From positions 372,001 to 436,000 of the forward strand of contig CAVPZS010000005.1 in the NCBI GenBank assembly GCA_963710275.1: 64,000 nt of DNA, read 5' to 3'. This DNA comes from Rhodoblastus sp963710275. Its GTDB lineage: Bacteria > Pseudomonadota > Alphaproteobacteria > Rhizobiales > Beijerinckiaceae. This document shows, piece after piece, positions 25,972-35,491 of this stretch. The position numbers were made by a program, and so were the translations under genes. The notes beneath the pieces are model-generated. The model was not told where the DNA came from, searched no databases, and saw nothing but the letters and a program-made list of their open reading frames with translations. The first letter of the stretch is position 1. The number at the start of each line of letters is the position of its first letter.

Positions 25972-28197
25972 TTGACCGCTCAGACGCTTCATTCCGAACC
26001 GGCTGTTACGCCGGACCTCGTCGCCCAGCACGGCCTGAAGCCGGATGAATATCGCCGCATCCTGGATTTGATCGGACGCGAGCCGAGTTTCACCGAACTC
26101 GGCATATTCTCGGCGATGTGGAACGAGCATTGTTCCTATAAATCCTCGCGACTGCATCTGAAGAAGCTCCCGACCAAGGCGCCCTGGGTGATCCAGGGTC
26201 CGGGCGAAAACGCGGGCGTCATCGATATCGGCGACGGCCAGGCCTGCGTCTTCAAGATGGAGAGTCACAACCACCCGTCTTATATTGAGCCCTATCAAGG
26301 CGCGACGACCGGCGTCGGCGGCATCCTCCGCGACGTATTCACCATGGGCGCCCGGCCGATCGCCTGCCTCAATCTCCTGCGCTTCGGTTCGGTGGATCAT
26401 CCCCGTACGCGCCATCTCGTATCCGGCGTCGTCGCCGGCATTGGAGGCTATGGCAACAGCTTCGGGGTGCCGACCGTCGGCGGCTCGACGGCCTTCCACT
26501 CCAGCTATGACGGCAATATCCTGGTCAACGCCATGGCGGTGGGCCTGGCCAGAACCAACGAGATCTTTTACGCCGCCGCGACCGGAATCGGGCGACCCAT
26601 CGTCTATCTCGGCTCGAAGACCGGCCGCGACGGCATTCACGGCGCCACCATGGCCTCGGCCGAATTCGATGCCGACAGCGACGAAAAGCGCCCCACGGTT
26701 CAGGTCGGCGACCCCTTTTCGGAAAAATTGCTGCTCGAAGCCTGCCTGGAAATCATGGCCAGGGGCTGCGTGGTCGCCATCCAGGACATGGGCGCCGCAG
26801 GCCTGACGTCCTCGGCCGTTGAAATGGGCGCCAAGGGCAATCTGGGCGTCGAGCTCGACCTCGACAAGGTTCCCTGCCGCGAAACGGGCATGAGCGCCTA
26901 CGAAATGATGCTCTCGGAAAGCCAGGAGCGCATGCTCATGGTGCTTCACCCCGAAAAGGAAGGGGAAGCGGAAGCTATTTTCCGGAAATGGGGCCTGGAT
27001 TTCGCGGTGATCGGCAAGACCACCGACACGCTCCGCTTCGTGGTGAAACACGGTGGTGAAGTGAAGGTCGACCTGCCGATCAAGGAGTTGGGCGACGAGG
27101 CGCCTCTTTATGACCGGCCGCACGTCCCGACGCCAAAGCCGGAAAAGCTCGATGCTGCGACGCTTGAAACCCCGCTTACCGTCGACGCGGCGCTGAAAAA
27201 GCTCGTGGCCTGTCCCGACCTCGCATCAAAACGCTGGGTCTGGGAGCAATATGACCATCTCATCCTCGGCAATAGTGTGCAGACGCCGGGCGGCGACGCG
27301 GCAGTCGTGCGAATCGGGGACGGTCAGAAAGGGCTAGCCTTAACCACGGACGTGACGCCTCGCTATTGTTTCGCGGATCCCGTCGAAGGCGGCAAGCAAG
27401 CAGTGGCGGAAGCCTGGCGCAATCTCACTGCTGTCGGCGCCCAGCCTCTCGCGCTCACCGACAATCTCAATTTCGGCAATCCGGAAAAGCCGGAAATCAT
27501 GGGACAGTTGGTCGGCTGCCTCGAAGGCATTGGCCAAGCCTGCCGCGCGCTCGATTTTCCGATCGTTTCGGGGAATGTCTCGCTTTACAACGAGACCCAG
27601 GGCAAGGGCATCCTGCCCACGCCCGCGATTGGCGGAGTCGGGCTTGTACAGGATGTGACGAAAAGCGTCGGGCTGGCCTTTCGATCGGCCGGCGAAAAAA
27701 TTCTGCTCGTCGGAGAAACCGAAGGCTGGCTCGGCCAGTCGATCTACTTGCGTGAAATACTCGGCCGGGAGGAAGGCGCTCCCCCGCCCGTCGATCTGGC
27801 CAAGGAAAAAGCCAATGGCGATTTCGTGCGCGACCTGATCGCCCGGCAATTGGTCAGCGCCGCGCATGATCTTTCCGACGGCGGCCTCGCCGTCTCGCTG
27901 GCGGAAATGGCTATGGCGAGGGGAATCGGCGCAACCATCGCCGCGCCCGGGGCTGACACTGCGGCGACATGGTTTGGCGAGGATCAAGGCCGATATCTGC
28001 TCGTCGCCTCTGCGGAAAAAGCCGATGAAGTTTGCGCGCTTGCAAGTCGCGCGGACGTCAATGTCCGCATTCTCGGCGAGACGGGGGGCAACACCCTGCG
28101 CCTGAGCGCCGCTCAGCCAATATTGGTGCGCGAATTGCTTGACGCCCATGAAAACTGGATGCCGACCTATATGGCAGGCGGCGCAAAGTCCGCATAA
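25972..28197 (+). CDS. purL: Phosphoribosylformylglycinamidine synthase subunit PurL
   Basis: PurL is the ATP-dependent synthetase subunit of PurLSQ. The TTG start at 25972 is chosen because the product (741 residues) then opens with TAQTLHSEPAVTPDLVAQHG after the initiator, as in alphaproteobacterial homologues; a GTG at 25864 would add 36 unlike residues. Motifs: LGIFSAMWNEHCSYKSS with the catalytic His, VFKMESHNHPSYIEPYQGA, VQDMGAAGLTSS-like IQDMGAAGLTSSAVEM, and NFGNPEKPEIMGQL. It is followed by bolA and grxD, an order conserved in Alphaproteobacteria. Confidence 0.96.
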   Translation: MTAQTLHSEPAVTPDLVAQHGLKPDEYRRILDLIGREPSFTELGIFSAMWNEHCSYKSSRLHLKKLPTKAPWVIQGPGENAGVIDIGDGQACVFKMESHNHPSYIEPYQGATTGVGGILRDVFTMGARPIACLNLLRFGSVDHPRTRHLVSGVVAGIGGYGNSFGVPTVGGSTAFHSSYDGNILVNAMAVGLARTNEIFYAAATGIGRPIVYLGSKTGRDGIHGATMASAEFDADSDEKRPTVQVGDPFSEKLLLEACLEIMARGCVVAIQDMGAAGLTSSAVEMGAKGNLGVELDLDKVPCRETGMSAYEMMLSESQERMLMVLHPEKEGEAEAIFRKWGLDFAVIGKTTDTLRFVVKHGGEVKVDLPIKELGDEAPLYDRPHVPTPKPEKLDAATLETPLTVDAALKKLVACPDLASKRWVWEQYDHLILGNSVQTPGGDAAVVRIGDGQKGLALTTDVTPRYCFADPVEGGKQAVAEAWRNLTAVGAQPLALTDNLNFGNPEKPEIMGQLVGCLEGIGQACRALDFPIVSGNVSLYNETQGKGILPTPAIGGVGLVQDVTKSVGLAFRSAGEKILLVGETEGWLGQSIYLREILGREEGAPPPVDLAKEKANGDFVRDLIARQLVSAAHDLSDGGLAVSLAEMAMARGIGATIAAPGADTAATWFGEDQGRYLLVASAEKADEVCALASRADVNVRILGETGGNTLRLSAAQPILVRELLDAHENWMPTYMAGGAKSA

Positions 28198-28204
28198 GTT
28201 GTCT

Positions 28205-28228
28205 GGAGGGCCGACCCTCCGAATTTTT
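28205..28228 (+). terminator. Terminator-like hairpin between purL and bolA
   Basis: GGAGGG-CCGA-CCCTCC, a 6-bp stem with a 4-nt loop, followed by GAATTTTT, 7 nt after the purL stop. It may reduce read-through into bolA-grxD. Confidence 0.5.
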
Positions 28229-28240
28229 GAGGTATTCCTG

Positions 28241-28480
28241 ATGCCGATGCAAGCCAGCGAAATCGAGAGCATGATCAAGGCCGCCCTGCCGGACGCCGAG
28301 GTTTTCATTACCGATCTGGCCGGCGATGGCGACCACTACCGCGCCCAGGTCATTTCCGAAAAGTTCCGGGGAATGAGCCGGGTGCGGCAGCACCAGCTCG
28401 TCTATGCGGCGCTCGGCGGAAACGTCGGCGGCGCGCTGCATGCGCTGGCGCTCGAGACTGCGCCGCCGGAAACGGCTTGA
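28241..28480 (+). CDS. bolA: BolA family protein
   Basis: A 79-residue BolA/IbaG-like protein. It contains the BolA signature in VISEKFRGMSRVRQHQLVYAAL (in parts), with the conserved Cys/His iron-ligand region represented by His in RQHQLVY. BolA proteins bind monothiol glutaredoxins through a shared [2Fe-2S] cluster, and the CGFS glutaredoxin gene follows directly. GAGG lies 8 nt upstream of the ATG at 28241. The role is iron-sulfur cluster trafficking or iron regulation. Confidence 0.93.
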   Translation: MPMQASEIESMIKAALPDAEVFITDLAGDGDHYRAQVISEKFRGMSRVRQHQLVYAALGGNVGGALHALALETAPPETA

Positions 28481-28549
28481 ACCGGAACGCAACGCGACTT
28501 ACCTGTAGTCCATCGCGGAGCCTTGACCTCCGTTTGAAAGGAACATTCC

Positions 28550-28906
28550 ATGTCAGAGACGCAGACTTCCAGCGCAATAGATCGCATCAAGCAGGACCTG
28601 GCCTCCAACGATGTCGTGCTGTTCATGAAGGGCACGCCGAATTTCCCGCAATGCGGCTTTTCCGGCCAGGTGGCGAAGATTCTCGCCCATCTGGAGACGC
28701 CCTATAAAGGCGTGAACGTTCTCGAAGACACGGAAATTCGCGAAGGCGTGAAACAATTCGCCAATTGGCCGACCATTCCGCAGCTTTATGTCAAAGGGGA
28801 ATTCGTCGGCGGTTGCGACATCGTGCGCGAAATGTTCCAATCGGGCGAGTTGATCGACCACCTCAAGGCCGCTGGCGTTCCGGTCAAAGACCCGCGACAA
28901 GCCTGA
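28550..28906 (+). CDS. grxD: Monothiol glutaredoxin Grx4 (CGFS type)
   Basis: A 118-residue single-domain monothiol glutaredoxin with the active site CGFS at Cys35 (FPQCGFSGQ), the glutathione-binding WPTIPQLYVKGEFVGG and GGCDIVREM blocks. It carries and transfers [2Fe-2S] clusters, typically in partnership with BolA, encoded upstream. AAAGGA precedes the ATG. Its stop lies one base from the convergent TlpA-like gene stop. Confidence 0.96.
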   Translation: MSETQTSSAIDRIKQDLASNDVVLFMKGTPNFPQCGFSGQVAKILAHLETPYKGVNVLEDTEIREGVKQFANWPTIPQLYVKGEFVGGCDIVREMFQSGELIDHLKAAGVPVKDPRQA

Positions 28907-28907
28907 T

Positions 28908-29606
28908 CTAGTTCTGGGCCGCCGCCTTGACCATGGCCAGGGCGTCGGCGCCGTCCCACTTCGCGGGCCCGGCAATCACGCCGATTTCGCAGCCATCGGG
29001 GCCGATCAGGAAACTGGTCGGCAAACCGACGACCTTGCCGCCCTGTTGCAGGGTCTGGAAGGTCTTCGCAGACGAATCCGCGTAGAACGGCAGGTTTTTG
29101 ACGCCTATTTCGTGCAGGAACGCCTTGGGCCGCTCCAGCCGCGTTGTATCTATGTTAACAGCGACGACAGAGAACGCGTCATTGCCGGCCAAGCCCTGCA
29201 AGTGATCAAGCGCCGGCATTTCTTCACGGCAAGGGACGCACCAAGTCGCCCACAGGTTGAGAAGCACCGTTCGCCCCTTGAAGGACGAAAGATCGACCGG
29301 TCCGCTGACGCCCGCAAAATTCAGGGAGGGCATGGCTTTTGGCGCAGCGTCGATAGCGAAGGCGGCGATGTCGCCCTTGGCCAGCGGCGCAATTTTCCGA
29401 GCCAGCGAGGTCGAAGCCGCGCAATCGCCGGCTGAAGCCAATGCAGCTTCCTTGCTCCCGCCCCCTTTCATCCCGTATAGGACAAACCACAACGCCGCCG
29501 CGATAATGATGGCGGCGAAAATGACGGGCGGCAGGATGAGCCGGCGAGCGATGGCGCGCATCTTCGCGGGATCGACGGGCGGCAGCGTTTCTTGCTCGTC
29601 ATTCAT
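28908..29606 (-). CDS. TlpA-like membrane-anchored thiol:disulfide interchange protein
   Basis: A 232-residue protein with a cytoplasmic N-tail, one transmembrane helix (about 22-45) and a periplasmic thioredoxin domain. The redox motif is WCVPC (122-126) in LNLWATWCVPCREEMPAL, with the cis-proline segment GLPTSFLIG. An extra cysteine at residue 62 precedes the domain. It belongs to the TlpA/ResA group, which supports cytochrome maturation (heme and copper-site thiols). The start at 29606 fits the membrane topology; its start region faces the divergent argH, 30 nt away. Confidence 0.92.
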   Translation of the reverse strand: MNDEQETLPPVDPAKMRAIARRLILPPVIFAAIIIAAALWFVLYGMKGGGSKEAALASAGDCAASTSLARKIAPLAKGDIAAFAIDAAPKAMPSLNFAGVSGPVDLSSFKGRTVLLNLWATWCVPCREEMPALDHLQGLAGNDAFSVVAVNIDTTRLERPKAFLHEIGVKNLPFYADSSAKTFQTLQQGGKVVGLPTSFLIGPDGCEIGVIAGPAKWDGADALAMVKAAAQN

Positions 29607-29636
29607 CTTGTTTGGACCTCGGCTCGCGGAGCAGGA

Positions 29637-31031
29637 ATGAGCAATCAAATGTGGGGCGGCCGCTTCGCCAGCGGCCCCGACGCGATCATGGAGGAAATCA
29701 ACGCCTCCATCGGCTTCGATTATCGCCTGGCGAAACAGGACATTGCCGGCTCCAAGGCCCATGTCGCCATGCTGGCGCAAGCTGGGATCGTCAGTCAAGC
29801 CGACGCCGACGCCATTTCCAAGGGTCTAGACGAGGTCGCAAGCGAAATCGAGAACGGAAAGTTCCAGTTTTCGCGCGCGCTTGAAGACATTCACATGAAT
29901 GTGGAATCACGTCTGGCCGAATTGATCGGGCCGACAGCGGGTCGCCTGCATACCGCCCGCTCGCGCAATGATCAGGTCGCGCTCGACTTCAAGCTCTGGG
30001 TGCGCGACGCCATCGACGAAATCGACGCCCAGATGGCCGACCTGCAAAAGGCGCTGGTCGAAAAGGCCTCGGCTTATGCCGACGCCGTCATGCCCGGCTT
30101 CACTCATCTGCAATCCGCCCAACCCGTGACGTTTGGCCACCATCTTCTTGCCTATGTCGAGATGCTATTTCGCGATCGCGGCCGTTTTCGCGACGCGCGC
30201 GCGCGGTTGAACGAATGTCCGCTTGGCGCCGCCGCGCTGGCCGGCACCTCCTTTCCGATCGACCGAAACGCCACGGCCAAGGCGCTGGGCTTCATCAGGC
30301 CGACCGCCAATTCGCTCGACAGCGTCTCGGACCGCGATTTCGTTCTGGAAACCCTGTCGGCCGCTGCGATCGCCGCGACCCATCTTTCGCGCTTCGCCGA
30401 AGAAATTGTTCTTTGGACGACCCCTCAATTCGGCTTTATCGCCTTGTCGGACAAATTCACCACCGGCTCGTCGATCATGCCGCAAAAGCGCAATCCCGAC
30501 GCGGCGGAACTGGTGCGCGGCAAATCAGGCCGCATCATCGGCGATCTCGCCGGCCTCCTGATCGTGATGAAGGGCTTGCCGCTCGCCTATTCCAAGGACA
30601 TGCAGGAAGACAAGGAAGGCTGCTTCGATTCGCTGCATTCCCTTTCCCTTTGCATCGCCGCCATCGCCGGCATGGCGCGCGACATGACGCCCCAGGTGGA
30701 GAAAATGAAGGCCGCGGCGGGCTCGGGCTTTGCGACCGCCACGGATCTTGCGGACTGGCTGGTCCGCACGCTTGGGATGCCCTTCCGCAACGCGCATCAC
30801 GTCACCGGCAGGATCGTCGCCCTGGCCGCCGAAGCTGGTCTCGAACTCGAACAAATGACTCTCGAACAGTTTCGATCGGTCGAGCCCGCGATCACGGCCG
30901 AAGTCTTCCAGGTGCTCGGAGTTGAGAATTCAGTTCGCAGCCGCGTCAGCTTTGGCGGCGCCGCTCCGGAAAATGTCCGCAGGCAGGCAAAGTCCTGGGC
31001 GCACCGCCTTGCGGCGGAGAATCGGGAATGA
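29637..31031 (+). CDS. argH: Argininosuccinate lyase
   Basis: ArgH splits argininosuccinate into arginine and fumarate, the last step of arginine synthesis. The 464-residue product starts MSNQMWGGRFASGPDAIMEE, with GGAG 6 nt upstream of the ATG at 29637. It carries HTARSRNDQVALDF, the TFGHHLLAYVEM block and the fumarase-superfamily signature GSSIMPQKRNPD with the catalytic serine. The downstream order lptM-lysA is conserved across Hyphomicrobiales. Confidence 0.97.
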   Translation: MSNQMWGGRFASGPDAIMEEINASIGFDYRLAKQDIAGSKAHVAMLAQAGIVSQADADAISKGLDEVASEIENGKFQFSRALEDIHMNVESRLAELIGPTAGRLHTARSRNDQVALDFKLWVRDAIDEIDAQMADLQKALVEKASAYADAVMPGFTHLQSAQPVTFGHHLLAYVEMLFRDRGRFRDARARLNECPLGAAALAGTSFPIDRNATAKALGFIRPTANSLDSVSDRDFVLETLSAAAIAATHLSRFAEEIVLWTTPQFGFIALSDKFTTGSSIMPQKRNPDAAELVRGKSGRIIGDLAGLLIVMKGLPLAYSKDMQEDKEGCFDSLHSLSLCIAAIAGMARDMTPQVEKMKAAAGSGFATATDLADWLVRTLGMPFRNAHHVTGRIVALAAEAGLELEQMTLEQFRSVEPAITAEVFQVLGVENSVRSRVSFGGAAPENVRRQAKSWAHRLAAENRE

Positions 31032-31120
31032 GAGGCGAGAAAATTTTGCCTGGCTCGACGCGTTCCATCCCGCGATCCGCTATAGTCACGCCGAACATGC
31101 TAGCCGGGGAGTCGAGGCTT

Positions 31121-31384
31121 TTGATCCGTAATCCTATCCTCAAAAAGGCCTTGATCGCGGCGGCTCTCACGAGCTTCGTGCTTTTGCCGGGTTGCGGCCG
31201 GAAAGGTTTGCCTGTGCCGCTCGACTCCGAAGTCGCTGCGAAGGCCGACGCTGCTAAAGAATTGCCGGCGACGCAAATCGACCCGACGGCCAATTCGCAA
31301 AAAACCCTTCCAAAGGGACGCGACGATAATTCGCTCAAGGCCGGAGCGCCAAAGGGCCAGACTCCCTTCGATTTCCTGCTTTAA
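31121..31384 (+). CDS. lptM: LPS-assembly lipoprotein LptM-like (YifL family)
   Basis: A small lipoprotein of about 87 residues with signal IRNPILKKALIAAALTSF and lipobox LLPGC, so lipidated at Cys followed by GRKGLPVPL, the family hallmark. LptM helps oxidative maturation of the LptDE translocon. The start is uncertain: TTG 31121 (GAGG just upstream) gives an ideal signal peptide, ATG 31097 has no Shine-Dalgarno, and ATG 31028 overlaps the argH stop (ATGA) but adds a long N-tail. The C-terminal half is low-complexity. It sits between argH and lysA, the conserved place for this gene. Confidence 0.85.
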   Translation: MIRNPILKKALIAAALTSFVLLPGCGRKGLPVPLDSEVAAKADAAKELPATQIDPTANSQKTLPKGRDDNSLKAGAPKGQTPFDFLL

Positions 31385-31392
31385 GGCGCGGC

Positions 31393-32664
31393 ATGCATCA
31401 TTTTCACTATGACAACGGCGTGCTGCATGCCGAAAAAGTCGCTTTGCCAGAATTGGCGCAGAGCGTCGATACGCCGTTTTATTGTTACAGCGCCGCTACC
31501 ATTCGCCGCCACTACACGGTGTTCGCGCAAGCCTTGAGCGATCTGAACGCCACGATATGCTACGCGATGAAGGCCAATTCCAATCAAGCGGTGCTGACCC
31601 TTCTCGCCGGGTTGGGCGCCGGCATGGATGTGGTTTCTGAGGGCGAATTGCGCCGCGCCAAGGCCGCCGGCGTTCCAGGCGCGCGCATCACGTTCTCGGG
31701 CGTCGGCAAGACCGACCGCGAGATCGCATTGGCCCTTGATCACGACATCTTCTGCTTCAATGCGGAATCCGAGCCCGAGCTCGAGCGGATATCTCAGATC
31801 GCCGTCTCGCGCGGGCAGACGGCGACCGTTTCCGTGCGCGTCAACCCTGACGTGGACGCAAAAACGCATGCCAAAATTTCGACGGGCAAATCAGAGAACA
31901 AGTTCGGCGTCCCGATTTCCATAGCGCGGAACGTCTATGCCTGGGCGGCAAAACTGCCGGGCCTAAGGATCAGCGGCGTCGACATGCACATCGGGTCGCA
32001 AATCACCAATCTCGCGCCTTTCGACAACGCCTTCGCCATCCTGGCGGATTTTGTGCGCCAGTTGCGCGCCGACGGCCACGCCATCTCCCATCTCGATCTT
32101 GGCGGCGGCCTCGGCATCCCCTATTCCGAGCGCGAGAGCCCCGAAAGCTATCGGCCCGAACTCTATGCCGAAATCGTCCGCCGCCACGTCAAGCCCTTGG
32201 ACGCGCGGCTGTTGTTTGAACCGGGACGGTTGATCGTCGGCAACGCCGGCGTCCTGGTCACGCGCGTCATCTATGTCAAAAAGGGGGCCAACAAGAATTT
32301 TATCATTGTCGATGCGGCGATGAACGATCTCGTCCGTCCGACGCTTTATGAAGCGCATCACGATATTTTTCCGGTCGTCGCGCCCGACGAGGGAACGCCG
32401 GTCGTCAGGGCCGACATCGTCGGTCCCGTCTGCGAAACCGGCGATTACCTCGCCCTGAGCCGCGAAATGGCCGAACCGCGCCCCGGCGACCTGCTTGCGG
32501 TCATGTCATCAGGAGCTTACGGCGCCGTCCAGGCGGGGACATATAATTCGCGCCTTCTCGTACCCGAGGTTCTCGTCGAAGATGACAAGCACGCGATCAT
32601 CCGGCCACGTGGCGATTATGACGCCCTGATCGGACTCGACAAAATTCCGACTTGGTTGACATGA
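31393..32664 (+). CDS. lysA: Diaminopimelate decarboxylase
   Basis: LysA decarboxylates meso-diaminopimelate to lysine using PLP. The 423-residue product is full length. Lys60 in CYAMKANSNQAV binds PLP; the His of the barrel lies in GVDMHIGSQI, the phosphate loop is DLGGGLGIPY, and the substrate cysteine is in GPVCETGDYL. It starts 8 nt after lptM and is followed by the TIGR02302 gene. Confidence 0.97.
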   Translation: MHHFHYDNGVLHAEKVALPELAQSVDTPFYCYSAATIRRHYTVFAQALSDLNATICYAMKANSNQAVLTLLAGLGAGMDVVSEGELRRAKAAGVPGARITFSGVGKTDREIALALDHDIFCFNAESEPELERISQIAVSRGQTATVSVRVNPDVDAKTHAKISTGKSENKFGVPISIARNVYAWAAKLPGLRISGVDMHIGSQITNLAPFDNAFAILADFVRQLRADGHAISHLDLGGGLGIPYSERESPESYRPELYAEIVRRHVKPLDARLLFEPGRLIVGNAGVLVTRVIYVKKGANKNFIIVDAAMNDLVRPTLYEAHHDIFPVVAPDEGTPVVRADIVGPVCETGDYLALSREMAEPRPGDLLAVMSSGAYGAVQAGTYNSRLLVPEVLVEDDKHAIIRPRGDYDALIGLDKIPTWLT

Positions 32665-32712
32665 ACCAATGTCGTGGCGCCAAATTATTGTTTGGAAACG
32701 GAGGCGCCGAAG

Positions 32713-35253
32713 GTGAAGCAAGACTGGTCGGGCGGGCTTTGCAAGTTTTTCTCCGCAGCGGCGAAACCCCGCTTGCGCCGTCTGGTCTTGTTTGCCCGCA
32801 TTGCCTTGCTGGTCGAGCGACTGGCCCGCGCCCTGGCGCCGGCCGTCGTCGTCACTGGCCTGTTCATTGCTCTGAGCTGGACAGGCATTTGGCTCGGCGC
32901 TTCTGCATTCAGCCGCCTGGCGGGGGCAGCGTTTTTTCTTTGCCTGCTCGTCGCCGCCCTCACGCGATTGCGCCGATTTTCCTTCCCAAGCGCAGAAGAA
33001 GCGCGAGTGGCCCTCGACGCGCATAGCGCCGATGCGCCGGCAGCAACACTCGCTGACGCCTTGGCAAATGGAGGCGATCCGCAAACGCGGCAGCTCTGGG
33101 GACTCCACTTGCGCCGCGCCGAAAAAACCGCGGCTGATCTGCGCCACGTCCGCCCGGCGCCGCGTCTCTGGCGGGCGGATCGACATGCCGTGGGAGCCTT
33201 GGCTGTCCTCGCGCTCTGCGCCGGCGCCTTGCTTGCCGGGCCGGAAAAATACGCACGGATCGCCGCCGCCTTCGACTGGCGCAGGAGCGTCAGTGAAGGC
33301 GGGTCTTCCCGTATCGACGCCTGGATTGATCCGCCAGCCTATACGGGCAAACCGCCTATCGTCTTGCCATTGAACAATTCCGGCGAAAAATTGCCGACAA
33401 TGACCGCGCCTGTTGGCTCGACCATTGTCGTGAGGGCTTCGGACGCCGACTTGCGCATCGTCGACCAAGGCGGCGTTGAACCGTCGCCGGCCGCCGGAGT
33501 CGCGCCGCCGGCCGGCGAGCGCCGTTTCGTGCTCCGCGGCGACGGAACGCTCAAGCTTATGCGTGGCGCTTCCCAGCTTGCTCTTTTTTCCTTGCACGGC
33601 GTGCCCGACGCTCCGCCGACAATCACGCCGCTCGGCACGCCCGAGACCAACTTGCACGGCTCCTTCGTCATCGGTTATCGCATTGACGATGATTACGGCG
33701 CGCGAGACGCGCATGTCAGTGCGAGGCCTGCCCTTGGCGGCCCCCCTCCGGAAGGCCACGCCCTGGTCCCGCCCCCGAACGCGCCGCTTGAACTTCCGGC
33801 CGCGCCAGGCGGACTCGGGGAAGGTCACAGCACGATCGATTGGACCGACAGTCCCTACGCCGGCGCCCGGGTCGATCTTGAGTTGCGCGTGCGCGACGAG
33901 GGAGGGAACGAGGGGCAATCCGTACTGCAAGACTTTGCGCTGCCTAAGAAACAGTTCAACAATCCCCTCGCCCGCGCCCTCGCAGAGCAAAGACGGCTGC
34001 TTGCGCTCGACTCCGGGCAAAAAGACAAGGTTTTGTCAGCGGTCGACGCCTTGATGGTCGCGCCAGAGCTTTTCACGCCCAATCTTGGCGTCTACCTCGG
34101 CCTGCGATTCGCCCATACGTCGTTACGCCGCGCTCGCAACGACTCAGACCTTGTCGCCGCAACGGATTTCCTTTGGAATATGGCCTTGCGTATTGAGGAA
34201 GGCGACGCGCCGCAAGCGGAACGCGACCTGCGCGCCGCGCAAAAGGCCCTGCGGGAAGCGCTGAACCGGAACGCCTCGCCGGAAGAAATAGCCCGTCTGA
34301 CCAAACAATTACAAAAGGCCATGGACGCATTTCTCGCCGAAATGAGGAAAAATGCGGCCAAAAAGGCCTTGTCTAATGAAAGCGAAACCGGCGAGGGCCG
34401 CACGATCACGCCCAAGGACCTGAAGTCCATGCTCGATCAATTGACCGAGGCGGCCAAGGAGGGCGACAAGAACGCGGCGCTGGATTTGCTCGACCAGATG
34501 CAAAATATGCTCGAAAATCTTCGCTCGGCAAAAAAAGCAGGAGCCGGACAGGCGGCGCAAGATCGACGGAATTTGCGCGACATCGATAAAATGATGCGCG
34601 AACAGCAAAAGCTACGCGACGACACTTACGCGCGCCAGCGCGGCGAACCGACGGAGTCCGAGACTGCGCCCGAAGCGCTTCCTGGCGACAAAAAGCGCGG
34701 AGGGGGTAAAGAACAGCCGAAGACCGGCTCGGAAAAACCAGGCGCCAGGGGACAGGAGCAAGGGTCGCCCGACACGCCGTCGCAGGAAGCGCTCGACGAA
34801 CGGCAGCAGCAATTGCGCGATCAACTCGAGGCTTTGCAAAAGAGAACCGAACGTTCGGGAGCGCCCGCGCCAAAAGGCTTGAATGACGCGGACGAAGCCA
34901 TGGGACAGGCCGAGAACGCCTTGAAAAAAGGGGATGCGTCCGCAGCTCTCGACGCGCAGGGGCGCGCCCTGGAGGGTCTGCGCAAGGGCGCGGGCGAGAT
35001 GTCCGCGCAAGCGAGGCAGGGCGAAGGGGCGCCTGGCGAGGATGAGGGGCAGTCTGAACAAAAGGAAGGGAAGATGGGCGGGCAGAATGGTGAGGGGTCG
35101 ATTTTTGGTCGCCCCAACGGACAAAACAATGCCGGGGCTACCGCCGCGCACAAAGCGCGGAAGGTGCTCGAGGAACTTCGCCGGCGCCTTTCCGACCCAA
35201 ATCGCGCCCGTGATGAGCTCGATTATCTCGAACGGTTGATCAAACCAGATTGA
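32713..35253 (+). CDS. TIGR02302 family (DUF4175) membrane protein
   Basis: A large protein of about 846 residues. Two transmembrane helices lie near the N-terminus (VVVTGLFIALSWTGIWLGA and AFFLCLLVAALTRL), and a third follows (LAVLALCAGALLAGP). Beyond them is a periplasmic-type beta-rich region, then a long charged, helical C-terminal half rich in Gln, Lys and Glu, with runs such as QEALDERQQQLRDQLEALQK, likely coiled coil. GTG 32713 is preferred because GGAGG lies 8 nt upstream; GTG 32674 is possible. The family is alphaproteobacterial and sits after lysA, but its function is not established. Confidence 0.88.
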   Translation: MKQDWSGGLCKFFSAAAKPRLRRLVLFARIALLVERLARALAPAVVVTGLFIALSWTGIWLGASAFSRLAGAAFFLCLLVAALTRLRRFSFPSAEEARVALDAHSADAPAATLADALANGGDPQTRQLWGLHLRRAEKTAADLRHVRPAPRLWRADRHAVGALAVLALCAGALLAGPEKYARIAAAFDWRRSVSEGGSSRIDAWIDPPAYTGKPPIVLPLNNSGEKLPTMTAPVGSTIVVRASDADLRIVDQGGVEPSPAAGVAPPAGERRFVLRGDGTLKLMRGASQLALFSLHGVPDAPPTITPLGTPETNLHGSFVIGYRIDDDYGARDAHVSARPALGGPPPEGHALVPPPNAPLELPAAPGGLGEGHSTIDWTDSPYAGARVDLELRVRDEGGNEGQSVLQDFALPKKQFNNPLARALAEQRRLLALDSGQKDKVLSAVDALMVAPELFTPNLGVYLGLRFAHTSLRRARNDSDLVAATDFLWNMALRIEEGDAPQAERDLRAAQKALREALNRNASPEEIARLTKQLQKAMDAFLAEMRKNAAKKALSNESETGEGRTITPKDLKSMLDQLTEAAKEGDKNAALDLLDQMQNMLENLRSAKKAGAGQAAQDRRNLRDIDKMMREQQKLRDDTYARQRGEPTESETAPEALPGDKKRGGGKEQPKTGSEKPGARGQEQGSPDTPSQEALDERQQQLRDQLEALQKRTERSGAPAPKGLNDADEAMGQAENALKKGDASAALDAQGRALEGLRKGAGEMSAQARQGEGAPGEDEGQSEQKEGKMGGQNGEGSIFGRPNGQNNAGATAAHKARKVLEELRRRLSDPNRARDELDYLERLIKPD

Positions 35254-35276
35254 CGTTGCGGAAACAGGACTGAACA

Positions 35277-35465
35277 ATGGGTAATATGGGCAATTATCTT
35301 CTCCTTGCGATGCTGTTAGCGGTTACGCTTGCGCTGTTCTTGGGCTTGGCTAACATGCTGCGAGGCGGTAGCCCGAACCTGTCCCAAAAACTCATGCGCT
35401 GGCGTGTGGGCCTACAATTTGGGGCCATTTTGATCATCATCGGCATGCTTTTTCTGCGCAAATGA
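35277..35465 (+). CDS. HIG1 domain-containing twin transmembrane protein
   Basis: A 62-residue protein with two transmembrane helices (about 7-26 and 46-60) separated by the conserved HIG1 loop NLSQKLMRWRVGLQFGA. HIG1 proteins bind respiratory complexes (cytochrome oxidase supercomplex factors in mitochondria). A position just before the cobalamin adenosyltransferase gene is usual in Alphaproteobacteria. AGGA lies 9 nt upstream of the ATG at 35277; ATG 35286 is an alternative. Confidence 0.88.
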   Translation: MGNMGNYLLLAMLLAVTLALFLGLANMLRGGSPNLSQKLMRWRVGLQFGAILIIIGMLFLRK

Positions 35466-35491
35466 ATTGAAATTCGGGCGACGTTTCAACC